From assembly GCA_030681235.1 (NCBI GenBank), contig JAUXWY010000440.1, forward strand, positions 1-32,085: a stretch of 32,085 bases of DNA, in the 5' to 3' direction. This document shows positions 16,162 to 24,365 of this stretch, in pieces. A program made the position numbers and the translations under genes. The notes under the pieces were generated by a model. It searched no databases. It was not told the origin of the DNA and worked only from the letters and a program-made list of their open reading frames with translations. Each line of letters opens with the position of its first letter. The first letter of the stretch is position 1. The stretch comes from Pirellulaceae bacterium. GTDB taxonomy: Bacteria; Planctomycetota; Planctomycetia; Pirellulales; Pirellulaceae.

Positions 16162-16950
16162 ATGAATCTGGCAGAATTCACCGCGCGAGTCCAGGACATC
16201 TTGGAAAAGCATTTTCCTCAGCAACAGTTTGTGGCGATTCCGGAAGAGGGCGTGGTCGAATGCGATTCGATGCGTTTTGGATTGGCCAATGTCATGGCGG
16301 AACTCCATAATACTTCGCTCTCGGAAAAGCAATTCGAAGAAAGAATTGTGCAGCACTTCGGGCAGGCCTTCGCAATGGCCCAAGACGATGTGCTGGTCGC
16401 ACCCGATTGGGAACGAGCGAAACCGCGTTTGCGACTCCAGTTGGCCAATCTGCTGATCCCTGAATTTTCTCAAACGATCACGTTTCCCTTTTCGCACGAA
16501 GTTTGTTCGGCCGTTGTGATCGACGCGGCGCATGGGTACGCGTACGTGAACAAGCAGTACGCCGAATCCTGGAACCAATCGACCGTCGATTTGATCGAAA
16601 TCGCACGCGAAAACCTCGGGGCGGCGGTCAAAGACACCAATGTGATGCAGATCCCAGCTCCGGGCGGCGTGTCGCTGATAATCGTGCAAGAAACGGATGG
16701 ATATGCGGCGGCGCGGGTACTGTTGCCCCAGTTCCGCGAATTCCTGATCAAGAACCTGGCGCCATTTGATGGCTTCGTTTGGGTGGGCGTTCCCAACCGC
16801 GATTTCTTGATCGCTTGGCCCAACAGTGTCTCGCAAGACACGCATGAATCAATTCGACAACAATTGACGGTCGACGCTCAAAGTCAGCACCACCCGCTGT
16901 GCTCGGTACCTCTACGCGTCACCCGGGAAACGATCCAACCTCAGGAATAA
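16162..16950 (+). CDS. DUF1444-like protein of unknown function
   Basis: A 262-residue cytoplasmic protein, starting 46 bases after pdxH. The ATG at 16162 is preferred over a TTG at 16156; a GAGAAAGG site lies about ten bases upstream. There is no signal peptide or membrane span. The C-terminal half has DGYAAARVLLPQFREFL and FVWVGVPNRDFLIAWP, which resemble the end of DUF1444 (UPF0354, YtpQ of Bacillus), a family of similar length (about 265) and unknown role. The N-terminal part (NLAEFTARVQDILEKHFPQ) is a predicted helix. I cannot tell whether it is functionally linked to the pdxH operon. Confidence 0.6.
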   Translation: MNLAEFTARVQDILEKHFPQQQFVAIPEEGVVECDSMRFGLANVMAELHNTSLSEKQFEERIVQHFGQAFAMAQDDVLVAPDWERAKPRLRLQLANLLIPEFSQTITFPFSHEVCSAVVIDAAHGYAYVNKQYAESWNQSTVDLIEIARENLGAAVKDTNVMQIPAPGGVSLIIVQETDGYAAARVLLPQFREFLIKNLAPFDGFVWVGVPNRDFLIAWPNSVSQDTHESIRQQLTVDAQSQHHPLCSVPLRVTRETIQPQE

Positions 16951-17081
16951 AGACCTGGGCTCCTGGGAACAGACCCGCAACTTCGAGCTTGGCCATTTTG
17001 GCTACGTTTGCTAACTAATGCACTTCCGTTTGTGAAATCATTCGTTTCCGAACATTCCTCCAGCGACAAAGGACGGAAGTG

Positions 17082-17942
17082 ATGCTGCAAGTAGCCACCA
17101 ACAATAGCCAAACATCGACCCCGTCACTCCTAGAACGGGCCGAACAGCTGGGTTTGACCTCGGATCGGCTGTTGCATCTCGGGCAGCAACTGGCCATGGT
17201 GCTAGTGGTCGTCATCGTCGGCTGGATGGTGGCCGGGATGTTGGCCCGTGCGGTGCGAATCTCGCTGGAAAAGGCCAAACTCGAAGCGACTCTCACGCTG
17301 TTCTTCACCCAAGCATCCCGCTGGTTTGTGTTGGTATTGACGGGCCTGAGCGTTTTAAGTCTGTTCGGAGTCGAAACGACGTCGCTAGCAGCGGTCGTTG
17401 GCGCAGGCAGCTTGGCAATCGGCTTGGCGTGGCAAGGGGCTCTCAGCAATTTCGCGGCGGGCATCATGCTTTTGGTGTTTCGGCCCTATCGAGTAGGCGA
17501 CTTGGTCAACGTCAACGGAACCCTGGGCCGAGTCAAAGAACTGGAGTTGTTCACGACCACTTTGGACACGTTGGACAATCGCCGCTTCATCGTTCCCAAC
17601 GCCAGTATTTTCGGCAGCACGATCGAGAACCTCAGCTACCACCAGAACCGACGCGTCGAGGTAGCCGTCGGCGTTAGCTACCAGGCCGACATCGATCACA
17701 CGCGGGTGGTGCTGCGGGAGGCAGTATCCAGTGTCGCTGGGGTCTTGGCGGATCCAGAACCCGTGATTTATCTGGTCGAACTCGGCAGCAGCACCGTCAA
17801 TTGGTCCGTGCGCGCCTGGGCTTCTACAGCGGACTATTGGCCAATTAGAGATCGGCTGACTCGGGCGGTCAAAATTCACTTGGACGCAGCCGGTGTACAA
17901 ATTGCCTTCCCCCAACTGCACGTTCATCTTGAGCAGATATAA
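17082..17942 (+). CDS. small-conductance mechanosensitive channel, MscS family
   Basis: A 286-residue inner-membrane channel that opens under membrane tension and releases solutes during osmotic downshock. The ATG at 17082 follows AAAGGACGGAAG; a GTG codon at 17079 is directly adjacent. A hydrophobic span sits at about 38-60, a second at about 83-105, and the pore-lining helix is at AAVVGAGSLAIGLAWQGALS with alternating Gly and Ala, followed by the signature FRPYRVGDLVNVNG, the beta domain with NRRFIVPNASIFGSTIENLS, and a soluble C-terminal domain. Length equals that of E. coli MscS. It is separated from the DUF1444-like gene by 131 bases. Confidence 0.95.
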   Translation: MLQVATNNSQTSTPSLLERAEQLGLTSDRLLHLGQQLAMVLVVVIVGWMVAGMLARAVRISLEKAKLEATLTLFFTQASRWFVLVLTGLSVLSLFGVETTSLAAVVGAGSLAIGLAWQGALSNFAAGIMLLVFRPYRVGDLVNVNGTLGRVKELELFTTTLDTLDNRRFIVPNASIFGSTIENLSYHQNRRVEVAVGVSYQADIDHTRVVLREAVSSVAGVLADPEPVIYLVELGSSTVNWSVRAWASTADYWPIRDRLTRAVKIHLDAAGVQIAFPQLHVHLEQI

Positions 17943-18024
17943 TACGCCGTGGCCCAATGGGCACGTTTTTGAAAAACAGCTATCCTTCGCGAGGTCGAGC
18001 CAATTCTCGCCCGCGATCAGGTTC

Positions 18025-18060
18025 CGCTACTGGTGTTTGAATCGCAACTGGTGTTTGAAT
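18025..18060 (+). repeat. 18-bp tandem duplication just upstream of dapB
   Basis: Two adjacent copies of CGCWACTGGTGTTTGAAT (18025-18042 and 18043-18060) differ by one base. The pair ends 11 bases before the dapB start, directly against its ribosome binding site, so copy number could change the 5' leader. Confidence 0.9.
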
Positions 18061-18071
18061 AAGGTGAGACA

Positions 18072-18866
18072 ATGCAATTTCGTATCGCGATCCATGGTGC
18101 TGCCGGTCGTATGGGCCAACGTTTGGTCGCCTGTGCCGCAGCGGATCCGGAAGTCCTATTGGTCGCTGCCATTGACGCTCGCAATTCCCCGAAACTGGGA
18201 CAGGACAGTGGTACCGTCGCGGGAATTGGCCCCAACGAGATTCCGATCACCGCCGATTGGTCGGGGCGTTGTGATGCCGTCATCGACTTCAGTTCGCCGG
18301 AGGGAGCCAAAGCTGCACTCGAACTGTGCCTGAATCTCCGCCTGCCATTGGTCCTGGCGACGACAGGAATGACGCCAGAATTCTTGGCAGAGCTCGAAAC
18401 AGCAGCTCACGAGATTCCGATTCTTACGGCCCCCAATATGAGCACGTCGGTGAATCTGGCGATCTATCTATCGCAAATGGCGGCCCGCGTGATGAAGCAG
18501 GTCGGCATGGACACGGATGTTGAAATTGTGGAGCGGCACCATCGCATGAAACACGACTCCCCCAGTGGCACCGCGTTGAAATTCGGTGAAGTCATCGCCA
18601 AAGAACTGAACCTGACCGAGTCGGTTCACGGTCGCCACGGAATGGTTGGCCCTCGGCCGCAGAATGAAATCGGCTACCACGCGGTACGCACCGGTGACGA
18701 CGCGGGTCAACACTTGGTCATCTTCGGCATGTTGGGCGAGACTTTAGAAATTCGGATCGCCGCCGTCAACCGTGATGGGTACGCGCGTGGCGCGATCGCT
18801 GCGGCAAAATTCCTGTGCAGTTGCGGTCCGGGCATGTACTCGATGTCCGACATGCTTGGCTTTTGA
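18072..18866 (+). CDS. dapB: 4-hydroxy-tetrahydrodipicolinate reductase
   Basis: A 264-residue NAD(P)H enzyme of the lysine/diaminopimelate pathway, reducing the product of DapA on the way to cell-wall diaminopimelate. The ATG at 18072 has AAGGTGAG seven bases upstream and an in-frame TAA just before it. Landmarks are the Rossmann loop IHGAAGRMGQRL (7-18), DAVIDFSSPEGA, ATTGMTPE, APNMSTSVNLAI, and the catalytic ERHHRMKHDSPSGTA with H156/H157 and K160. The C-terminal strand layout is standard. It converges on fliG with only 40 bases between. No dapA lies in the window. Confidence 0.97.
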   Translation: MQFRIAIHGAAGRMGQRLVACAAADPEVLLVAAIDARNSPKLGQDSGTVAGIGPNEIPITADWSGRCDAVIDFSSPEGAKAALELCLNLRLPLVLATTGMTPEFLAELETAAHEIPILTAPNMSTSVNLAIYLSQMAARVMKQVGMDTDVEIVERHHRMKHDSPSGTALKFGEVIAKELNLTESVHGRHGMVGPRPQNEIGYHAVRTGDDAGQHLVIFGMLGETLEIRIAAVNRDGYARGAIAAAKFLCSCGPGMYSMSDMLGF

Positions 18867-18875
18867 AAACAGTCC

Positions 18876-18899
18876 CATCAATGACCGGCTCGGTTGATG
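18876..18899 (-). terminator. possible terminator hairpin between dapB and fliG
   Basis: CATCAA (18876-18881) pairs with TTGATG (18894-18899), with an inner CCG/CGG pair and a bulge. Read on the minus strand it is followed after a few bases by TGTTTTC, so it could end fliG transcripts. The stem is weak. Confidence 0.3.
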
Positions 18900-18906
18900 A
18901 AGGAGC

Positions 18907-19938
18907 TTACGCGACCAGTTCTTCTTTTTCGCCAGTGCCTCGCGGTGCGATCGTACCGGCCTCTTCGAGCGAGCGAACGATGTCGACGATTTCCTGTTGG
19001 ACCTTTTCGACATCGGACAACTTGACGGCTCCCAGGAATTCCACTTCTTCTTGCAGTGTCTGAGCCGCCCGTTGCGACATGTTGCCCATAATTTTTTGCT
19101 TGAGGTCTTCGCTGGCACCTTTTAGGCCCATGGCCCATTTGGCCCCGTCGACGTTCTTCAGAATCTGTTGGATGTCCTTGTCGCCTAACTTGCCGATGTC
19201 CTCGAACACAAACATCAACCGGCGGATCTCTTCCACCAATTCCGGGCTTTCCCGCGACAACTGATCCAAGATCGTCCGTTCGGTGTTTCGATCCGCGATG
19301 TTCAAGATCTCTGCGATGCTGCCCACGCCGCCGGTCTTGTCGAACGATTGGCTCATGAGGTTGGCCATCCGGAACTCAAGGCCTTTTTCGACCGAGCGAA
19401 TCACCTCAGGACTTGTTTGCCCCATATTGGCAATTCGCCGAATCACCGCGACTTGCCGATCGGGTTGCAAGCCCGCTAAGAGTTCGGCACCATATGCGGG
19501 TGGCAAGTAGGTCAAAATCAACGCAATGGTCTGCGGATGCTCGTCCGAAATAAACGTCAGAATATGTTGCGGGTCGATCTTCTTCAAGAAACCAAACGGC
19601 AAGGACTCGACGATTTGTCGCACGTTTTCAAACGATTCTTTGGCCCCTTCACCCAAGGCCTCATTGATCAGGTTGCGAGCCAATTCCAAATTGCCAGACA
19701 TGCCTCCGTTGGCCGATCCGCTGGAATCTGCAAATTCATTGATAATGGCGTTTTGCTCTTCGACCGAAACTCGGCCAAGCGATGCGATTTCGATCGAGAC
19801 ACTTTCGACTTGAGCTGGAGAAAATTTGACCATCAACTTACCCGCCAAGGATCTGGGCAAACACGTCAGCAAAATCGCCGCCTTTCGCAAGTTGGGGATC
19901 TCGCCTTTGGTCAAGTTGCTCACGGATGCAGCGTTCAT
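18907..19938 (-). CDS. fliG: flagellar motor switch protein FliG
   Basis: A 343-residue protein of the flagellar C-ring that couples the stator to rotor torque and switching. The ATG at 19938 gives the normal family length (about 330-345); a longer frame to 20016 has a basic, unlikely leader, and no clear Shine-Dalgarno marks either. Landmarks are RKAAILLTCLPRSLAGKL in the N domain, the middle-domain EHPQTIALILTYLPP, MANLMSQSFDKTGGV, the conserved FVFEDI, and the C-terminal charged torque helix region around KGASEDLKQKIMGNMSQRAA with DVEKVQQEIVDIVRSLEEAG. It is alone, with no other flagellar gene nearby, in line with scattered flagellar genes in planctomycetes. Confidence 0.95.
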   Translation of the reverse strand: MNAASVSNLTKGEIPNLRKAAILLTCLPRSLAGKLMVKFSPAQVESVSIEIASLGRVSVEEQNAIINEFADSSGSANGGMSGNLELARNLINEALGEGAKESFENVRQIVESLPFGFLKKIDPQHILTFISDEHPQTIALILTYLPPAYGAELLAGLQPDRQVAVIRRIANMGQTSPEVIRSVEKGLEFRMANLMSQSFDKTGGVGSIAEILNIADRNTERTILDQLSRESPELVEEIRRLMFVFEDIGKLGDKDIQQILKNVDGAKWAMGLKGASEDLKQKIMGNMSQRAAQTLQEEVEFLGAVKLSDVEKVQQEIVDIVRSLEEAGTIAPRGTGEKEELVA

Positions 19939-20137
19939 GCAGCGTTGTGCCAATCTGAAAACTTGAACCAATCGACGTGCGTCCAACCTCGAACGAGGCC
20001 AAAGAGAAAGCCGCACTTGTTCCTAATCGGCAAAATCGGCAAAACCGCTTGATTCGTTTTTCAGTGCTAGCAGCAACTTGTGCTTTTTCACAATCAAGAC
20101 TTAGGGTTTCCATTGGGAATAATACGCACGACAACGG

Positions 20138-20395
20138 TTAACCGCGTGGGCATCGCCCCGCGCTGGGGCGTAGCATGCGATAGATCGCCAACCCCCAACC
20201 GCCGAGAATCCCAAAGGGAGCGCCGATCATCAAGACGATGCTTAGGGCATAACCGTACTGCAAACGGCCCCCGTGTTCGGCCAACGTATCCTTGCAATTC
20301 GGACAAGCCAGCGCCACCTCGGAAAACAGCAACGTTCCGATGACTGCGATACCGGCAATGACCGGCCAACAGCAAGCACGACTCAATTCCGGCAC
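20138..20395 (-). CDS. small exported or membrane protein with a CPNC motif
   Basis: An 85-residue protein. The GTG at 20395 is chosen because AGGTGG lies eight bases upstream; an upstream TTG frame to 20443 would run past it. A signal-like hydrophobic stretch (VIAGIAVIGTLLFSEVALA) ends just before CPNCKDTLAEHGG, and a second hydrophobic segment follows (YGYALSIVLMIGAPFGILGG). The CxxC would lie on the outer face of the membrane and could bind copper or haem iron or form a disulfide. It starts 28 bases after the stop of the DUF420 gene, so they are an operon. I do not recognise the family; a role in oxidase or metal assembly is inferred from its partner. Confidence 0.65.
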   Translation of the reverse strand: MPELSRACCWPVIAGIAVIGTLLFSEVALACPNCKDTLAEHGGRLQYGYALSIVLMIGAPFGILGGWGLAIYRMLRPSAGRCPRG

Positions 20396-20423
20396 TGGAT
20401 ACCACCTTCCAACGGCATCGCGA

Positions 20424-20870
20424 TCACTTTGATAGTGGCACAAACCACCAATACAGCATAAAGTAGACTAGTACCCCTGTCAACGAAACATACAGCCAAA
20501 TGGGATACGCCCATCTCACCAATCGACGATGGGCGGCACGTTGGTTCGACACACCCAGCCACACCGCCCAACCGGCCAAAAACGGGACCGTGATCGCCAA
20601 CAGAACGTGGCTACCCAACAGAAGGGCGTAACCCCAAAAAGCGATTTCCGGGTAATCGGCGCGAGGAAACAATTTGTTCCCTTCCATGAAAATCCGAGTC
20701 AAGTAACTCACCAAAAACACCCCTGACACTCCCAATGCCGTAAATATGAGCTGCTTGTGCAACTGTTCTCGTCGGGACTTGATTGCCACCAACGCCAAGA
20801 CCAGTAAGATCGTCGCCAGCCCATTGAGTACCGCGTTAACGTGAGGGAGGTAGCCGACCAGCGTATTCAT
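20424..20870 (-). CDS. DUF420 membrane protein, likely oxidase-associated
   Basis: A 148-residue integral membrane protein from the ATG at 20870. It has about four predicted spans: LPHVNAVLNGLATILLVLAL, QLIFTALGVSGVFLVSYLTR, FWGYALLLGSHVLLAITVPF, and a final span at IWLYVSLTGVLVYFMLYW. Conserved DUF420 features include HVNAVLNG near the start, the HKQ after the first span, and the histidine in the GSHVLLA span. In Staphylococcus a DUF420 protein (CtaM) is needed to mature the haem-copper aa3 oxidase; this is family knowledge, and a like role here is inference. It is divergent from the globin kinase with 298 bases between. Confidence 0.85.
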   Translation of the reverse strand: MNTLVGYLPHVNAVLNGLATILLVLALVAIKSRREQLHKQLIFTALGVSGVFLVSYLTRIFMEGNKLFPRADYPEIAFWGYALLLGSHVLLAITVPFLAGWAVWLGVSNQRAAHRRLVRWAYPIWLYVSLTGVLVYFMLYWWFVPLSK

Positions 20871-21087
20871 GATTTGTCTTTGATATCGGGTGTGAGTTGA
20901 GTGATCGACCAAATTGTTCGAGAGAAAATTCCTGAAAATCACGCAATGACCAGCGTGGCCGCACCAGTCTAACTCCCGACCAAATGACACAGCAAGGACG
21001 TGTCGGACGGTAACCCCCGCCGGCCTTCCACTCCCGTTACCCGCCGTGACGCGGCAAAAAGGTCATTCGCAGACAACCGGCGCCTGT

Positions 21088-21117
21088 TTGACGTCTTCGT
21101 TTGACGAACGCTAGAAT
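21088..21117 (+). promoter_or_regulatory. sigma-70-like promoter for the globin kinase
   Basis: TTGACG at 21088-21093 and TAGAAT at 21112-21117 are separated by 18 bases, each one base from consensus apart from the -10 guanine. Transcription would start near 21124 and leave a short leader of about 45 bases before the start codon at 21169. Confidence 0.5.
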
Positions 21118-21168
21118 GGAACGTGAGACGAGCCACATCTACCCCGAGCGAAACCGCAAAAGCAAGCG

Positions 21169-22470
21169 ATGTTATCACCGCTGGAATTCAATCCGACCGA
21201 ATTGATCGCTGAAAAATCGGATCGAGAGCTTGAGGCGTTTTTCGGCCAACTGCAATCGTTCCTCGAATGGACAGATGCGGATGCGAAGGTCGTCAAACAT
21301 CTGGCCGAGCTGGTTCGGCCCCACTTTCACGAGATGGTCGACGATTTCTATTCGGAAATTCTGCGGCATGCCGCGACTCGCCAAGTCCTGCAGGATGACC
21401 GACAAATCGTTCGATTGAAGCAAACATTGTTGTTGTGGCTGGAGCAATTTTTTTCGGGCAATTACGATCTCGCCTATGTGCAGGCCCGTTGGCAAGTCGG
21501 GCGACGGCACGTCATGATTGGACTGGACCAGTCTTATGCGACTGCCGCGTTGGGGCGTCTGAGGATGCGAATGATTGCGGTGATTATCCACGGATTACAA
21601 AACGATCCGGCAGCCGTTGTTGCTTCACAGCTCAGCGTCAATAAACTACTCGACTTGGAATTGGCCATTGTCAACGCGGCCTATCAATTGAGTTTCGCTC
21701 GGCTGATGGAACTATCGGCCAAACAACAAATGCTACAGTCGGAACGCTTGGCCGCGATTGGACAAATGGTCACCGGTTTAGCCCATGAGAGTCGCAACGC
21801 GCTACAACGCAGCCATGCCTGCTTGGAAACTTTGGCCCTGGAAATCGAGGATCGCCCCGATGCGATCCGGTTGGTGCAGCGCGTCCAAAACGCCTTGGAC
21901 CATTTGCACACGCTTTACGAAGAAGTTCGCAACTACGCCGCGCCAATCAAGCTGGATCGACAAACCGTGAGCCTGCCAAAGTTGGTCGTACGATGTTGGC
22001 AGCAATTGGAACATAAATGGAAACCCCTGAAGTCCAGGCTCCGCCTGCAATTGGCCGATGGGTTGAATGGCGACGTACAATGGGATCCTGTTCGAATCGA
22101 ACAAGTGCTCACCAACCTGTTCCAAAACGCGATCGACGCCAGTGGCGAAGCGGGCGAGATTTTCTGTGAAGTGCGGCACGACCATGGAACCGATGGCGCC
22201 GGCGATGATGATGCCACACAAGAACGGTCGCCCACCAATTCGCCAGTCGCCAACGTGGCCAGGGTCGTGATTGACGTCTCGGACAGTGGGCCTGGGATCA
22301 GTGTTTCACCGCCACAGCGAGTTTTCGAGCCATTCTTTACCACCAAGACCAAAGGAACGGGACTCGGACTAGCCATCACTCGCCGCGCGATCCAAGCCCA
22401 TGGTGGCGAAATCGATCTCGTCCCCGGAACCAGATCCACGTTTCGAATTACTTTACCGACATCGGCTTGA
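21169..22470 (+). CDS. globin-coupled sensor histidine kinase
   Basis: A 433-residue cytoplasmic protein with no membrane span. Residues about 15-180 form a protoglobin/globin-coupled-sensor domain: HFHEMVDDFYSEIL, ARWQVGRRHVMIGLDQSYA with H114 as the likely proximal haem ligand, and helices that follow. Residues about 195-260 are the dimerisation domain with the phosphorylated H206 in VTGLAHESRNAL. Residues about 300-430 are the ATPase domain: N-box LTNLFQNAID, G1 DSGPGI, F-box FEPFFTTK, G2 GTGLGLAITRR. A charged insert (about 336-360) separates N and G1 boxes. It would sense oxygen or another haem ligand and pass phosphate to the NtrC-type regulator encoded next. It is divergent from DUF420, an oxidase-linked gene. 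Confidence 0.9.
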   Translation: MLSPLEFNPTELIAEKSDRELEAFFGQLQSFLEWTDADAKVVKHLAELVRPHFHEMVDDFYSEILRHAATRQVLQDDRQIVRLKQTLLLWLEQFFSGNYDLAYVQARWQVGRRHVMIGLDQSYATAALGRLRMRMIAVIIHGLQNDPAAVVASQLSVNKLLDLELAIVNAAYQLSFARLMELSAKQQMLQSERLAAIGQMVTGLAHESRNALQRSHACLETLALEIEDRPDAIRLVQRVQNALDHLHTLYEEVRNYAAPIKLDRQTVSLPKLVVRCWQQLEHKWKPLKSRLRLQLADGLNGDVQWDPVRIEQVLTNLFQNAIDASGEAGEIFCEVRHDHGTDGAGDDDATQERSPTNSPVANVARVVIDVSDSGPGISVSPPQRVFEPFFTTKTKGTGLGLAITRRAIQAHGGEIDLVPGTRSTFRITLPTSA

Positions 22471-22752
22471 CTGTGCGAAAGGGCACGTCAAAGTGGTGCG
22501 ATATAGCACGTGTCGATTCGTCGGCCACCGGATGAGTCAGGGTCGTCGGTCCTGCGAAGGGTAAACAGTCCGCAGTTTTTAGATCCAAGCGATTTAAAAA
22601 CAACTTGAGCCCAGTCTCGGCATAACGTTTGCACGGAGGTCGTCGTTCGGCTCCGCAATGGTGCGTACGAAACCAGGGGGGGGTCCGAAAGTGTGTCCAA
22701 GGTCAAATGGCACGCTTGATTGTGGCCACTGGGCATCAACGGATGGACAATC
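22471..22752. other. gap between kinase and regulator genes, 282 bases
   Basis: No gene or clear repeat. It contains a run of eight G bases ending at 22683, and a TGGCAC-like stretch at 22708 that falls short of a sigma-54 site. The region may hold the regulator's promoter. Confidence 0.5.
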
Positions 22753-24165
22753 ATGGCAATCGTTGACCATTCCATTCGAAACAATGTTCAACAACCTCCG
22801 CGCAATAACTCTACCTCTATGTCATTGATTGATCGAACACTCGTCAAATTGTTGATTGTGGATGACGAAGAGGATTTTCGTGATGCCGCCGAAGTGTATT
22901 TTAGGCGTTTGGGTTACCAAGTCGTGGCCGCTCGGGATGGCCTCGAGGCTTTGGAGATCGCCAAGAACCAACAACTCGATGTTGCGGTCGTGGACATCCA
23001 CATGCCGGGGATGTCCGGGATCGATCTGTTGATACGGTTGCGAGAGGAAGATCACGAAGTTCAAGTCATCATGTTGACCGGTGGCGGCACGATCGAGAAT
23101 GCCGTCGAATCGATGAAACGTGGAGCTCGAGATTTTCTCACCAAACCCGCCAAGTTGAATGAACTCGACATCACGATCCAAAAGGCCTACAAATCGGGCC
23201 GCTTGGAAAAAGAGAATCGCAACTTGCGACAGGTGCTGCAACACATCGCTCCACCAGCCGAGATCATTGGTCAATCCAAGGCGATGCAAGATGTCTTTCG
23301 CTTGATCGAGAAAACGGCGGTCACCGATAAGCCGGTGTTGATCCAAGGTGAATCGGGGACGGGTAAAGAATTGGTCGCCCGCGCCATTCATCGACGCAGT
23401 GCGTTGGCGACCCAACCGCTTGTGGTGATCAACTGTGCCGCCCTCCCCGAGACGTTGCTGGAAAGCGAACTGTTCGGCCACGAGAAGGGTGCGTTTACCG
23501 GCGCGGTCGCTTCGAAACCTGGTTTATTCGAATTGGCCGACGGTGGGACTTTGTTCATCGACGAGTTTGGAGAACTGGCCGGTCCATTACAGGCCAAGTT
23601 GTTGCGAGTATTGGAAGATGGATCGATGCGCCGGGTCGGTTCGGTCAAGGAACGTCGCGTGAAAGTTCGCTTGATCGCGGCGACCAATCGCGACTTGGCC
23701 GAAGAAGTACGAGCGGGCCGATTTCGTGAGGACCTGTACTATCGCATCAACGTTCTGACGATTCCGCTACCGCCGCTGCGACAACGAGACGGCGACATTG
23801 AATTGCTGATCAAGCACTTCGTCGGACCGGACTGGAGGATCAGCCCCAACTTGATTCAAGAACTCCAGCATTACAGTTGGCCGGGAAATGTTCGTCAGCT
23901 ACAAAATGCCATCGATCGCGCGAAGATCCTCGCGGATGATGACGAAGTGTTGTCGGAGAACCTGCCAGCCGAAGTTTGCGGGCAGGTCAGACCCAGCGTC
24001 GTGAATGTGGGTACAAATCAAGTCGATCTAGAAACACTCAACAAATTGCACGTCGAGCAAATTTACAATCAGTATGGCCGCAACAAAAGTCGCACGGCCA
24101 AGGCGCTTGGAATCAATCGCCGGTCACTCTATCGCCTGCTCGAAAAATATGGAATTGGTGACTGA
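22753..24165 (+). CDS. NtrC-family sigma-54 response regulator
   Basis: A 470-residue regulator. The ATG at 22753 has GGATGG seven bases upstream; the next in-frame ATG at 22819 has none, so about 30 residues precede the receiver domain. Receiver domain about 32-145: acidic pocket DDEE at 37-40, phospho-acceptor D81 in VVDIHMPG, and K131 in TKPAK. AAA+ domain about 170-395: Walker A GESGTGKE (199-206), the sigma-54 contact loop GAFTGA (246-251), Walker B GTLFIDEF, and an arginine finger region around RFREDLYYRINV. C-terminal Fis-like HTH: NKSRTAKALGINRRSLYRLL (444-463). It should open sigma-54 promoters when phosphorylated by the preceding kinase, 282 bases upstream. The gap suggests a separate promoter, none of which is clear. 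Confidence 0.94.
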   Translation: MAIVDHSIRNNVQQPPRNNSTSMSLIDRTLVKLLIVDDEEDFRDAAEVYFRRLGYQVVAARDGLEALEIAKNQQLDVAVVDIHMPGMSGIDLLIRLREEDHEVQVIMLTGGGTIENAVESMKRGARDFLTKPAKLNELDITIQKAYKSGRLEKENRNLRQVLQHIAPPAEIIGQSKAMQDVFRLIEKTAVTDKPVLIQGESGTGKELVARAIHRRSALATQPLVVINCAALPETLLESELFGHEKGAFTGAVASKPGLFELADGGTLFIDEFGELAGPLQAKLLRVLEDGSMRRVGSVKERRVKVRLIAATNRDLAEEVRAGRFREDLYYRINVLTIPLPPLRQRDGDIELLIKHFVGPDWRISPNLIQELQHYSWPGNVRQLQNAIDRAKILADDDEVLSENLPAEVCGQVRPSVVNVGTNQVDLETLNKLHVEQIYNQYGRNKSRTAKALGINRRSLYRLLEKYGIGD

Positions 24166-24228
24166 CCCGAAACTCGAAGCGGCGCCTGGGTTGAACGGTT
24201 TCCGCTTTAACGCACGGTGAATGAAAAA

Positions 24229-24272
24229 GGCCATTTATCAAGCGCTGGTGTACCGGCTTTTGCCGGCGGGGT
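24229..24272 (-). repeat. dispersed palindromic repeat, copy 1 of cluster
   Basis: A 44-base copy, inverted relative to copies 2 and 3. It differs from copy 3 by a single base inside the CCGGCT core (T to A change in the loop). Confidence 0.88.
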
Positions 24273-24295
24273 GTTTGAAAAAGCTCTGTTCAGCT

Positions 24296-24340
24296 ACCCC
24301 GCCGGCTAAAGCCGGTACACCAGCGCTTGCTAAATGGCCA
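24296..24340 (+). repeat. dispersed palindromic repeat, copy 2 of cluster
   Basis: A 45-base copy (starts ACCCCGCCGGCTAAAGCCGG, ends TAAATGGCCA). Similarity to the copy at 10234 extends to its left through TTTGAAAAAGCTCTGTT. With copy 1 it forms a long hairpin around a 23-base loop. Confidence 0.88.
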
Positions 24341-24365
24341 CTGTTACGAATTCTCGGATTTTCCT

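Noticed and set aside
17938-17943. TATAAT overlapping the end of mscS as a dapB promoter
   Set aside because: No acceptable -35 hexamer lies 16-18 bases upstream; the match alone is expected by chance.
22676-22683. Run of eight G bases before the regulator gene
   Set aside because: It is outside any reading frame and has no partner motif; phase variation is not supported.
22706-22724. Sigma-54-like site (TGGCACGCTTGATTG) upstream of the NtrC-type regulator
   Set aside because: The -24 part is good but the -12 dinucleotide should be GC and reads TG at the right spacing, so it is not a convincing promoter.
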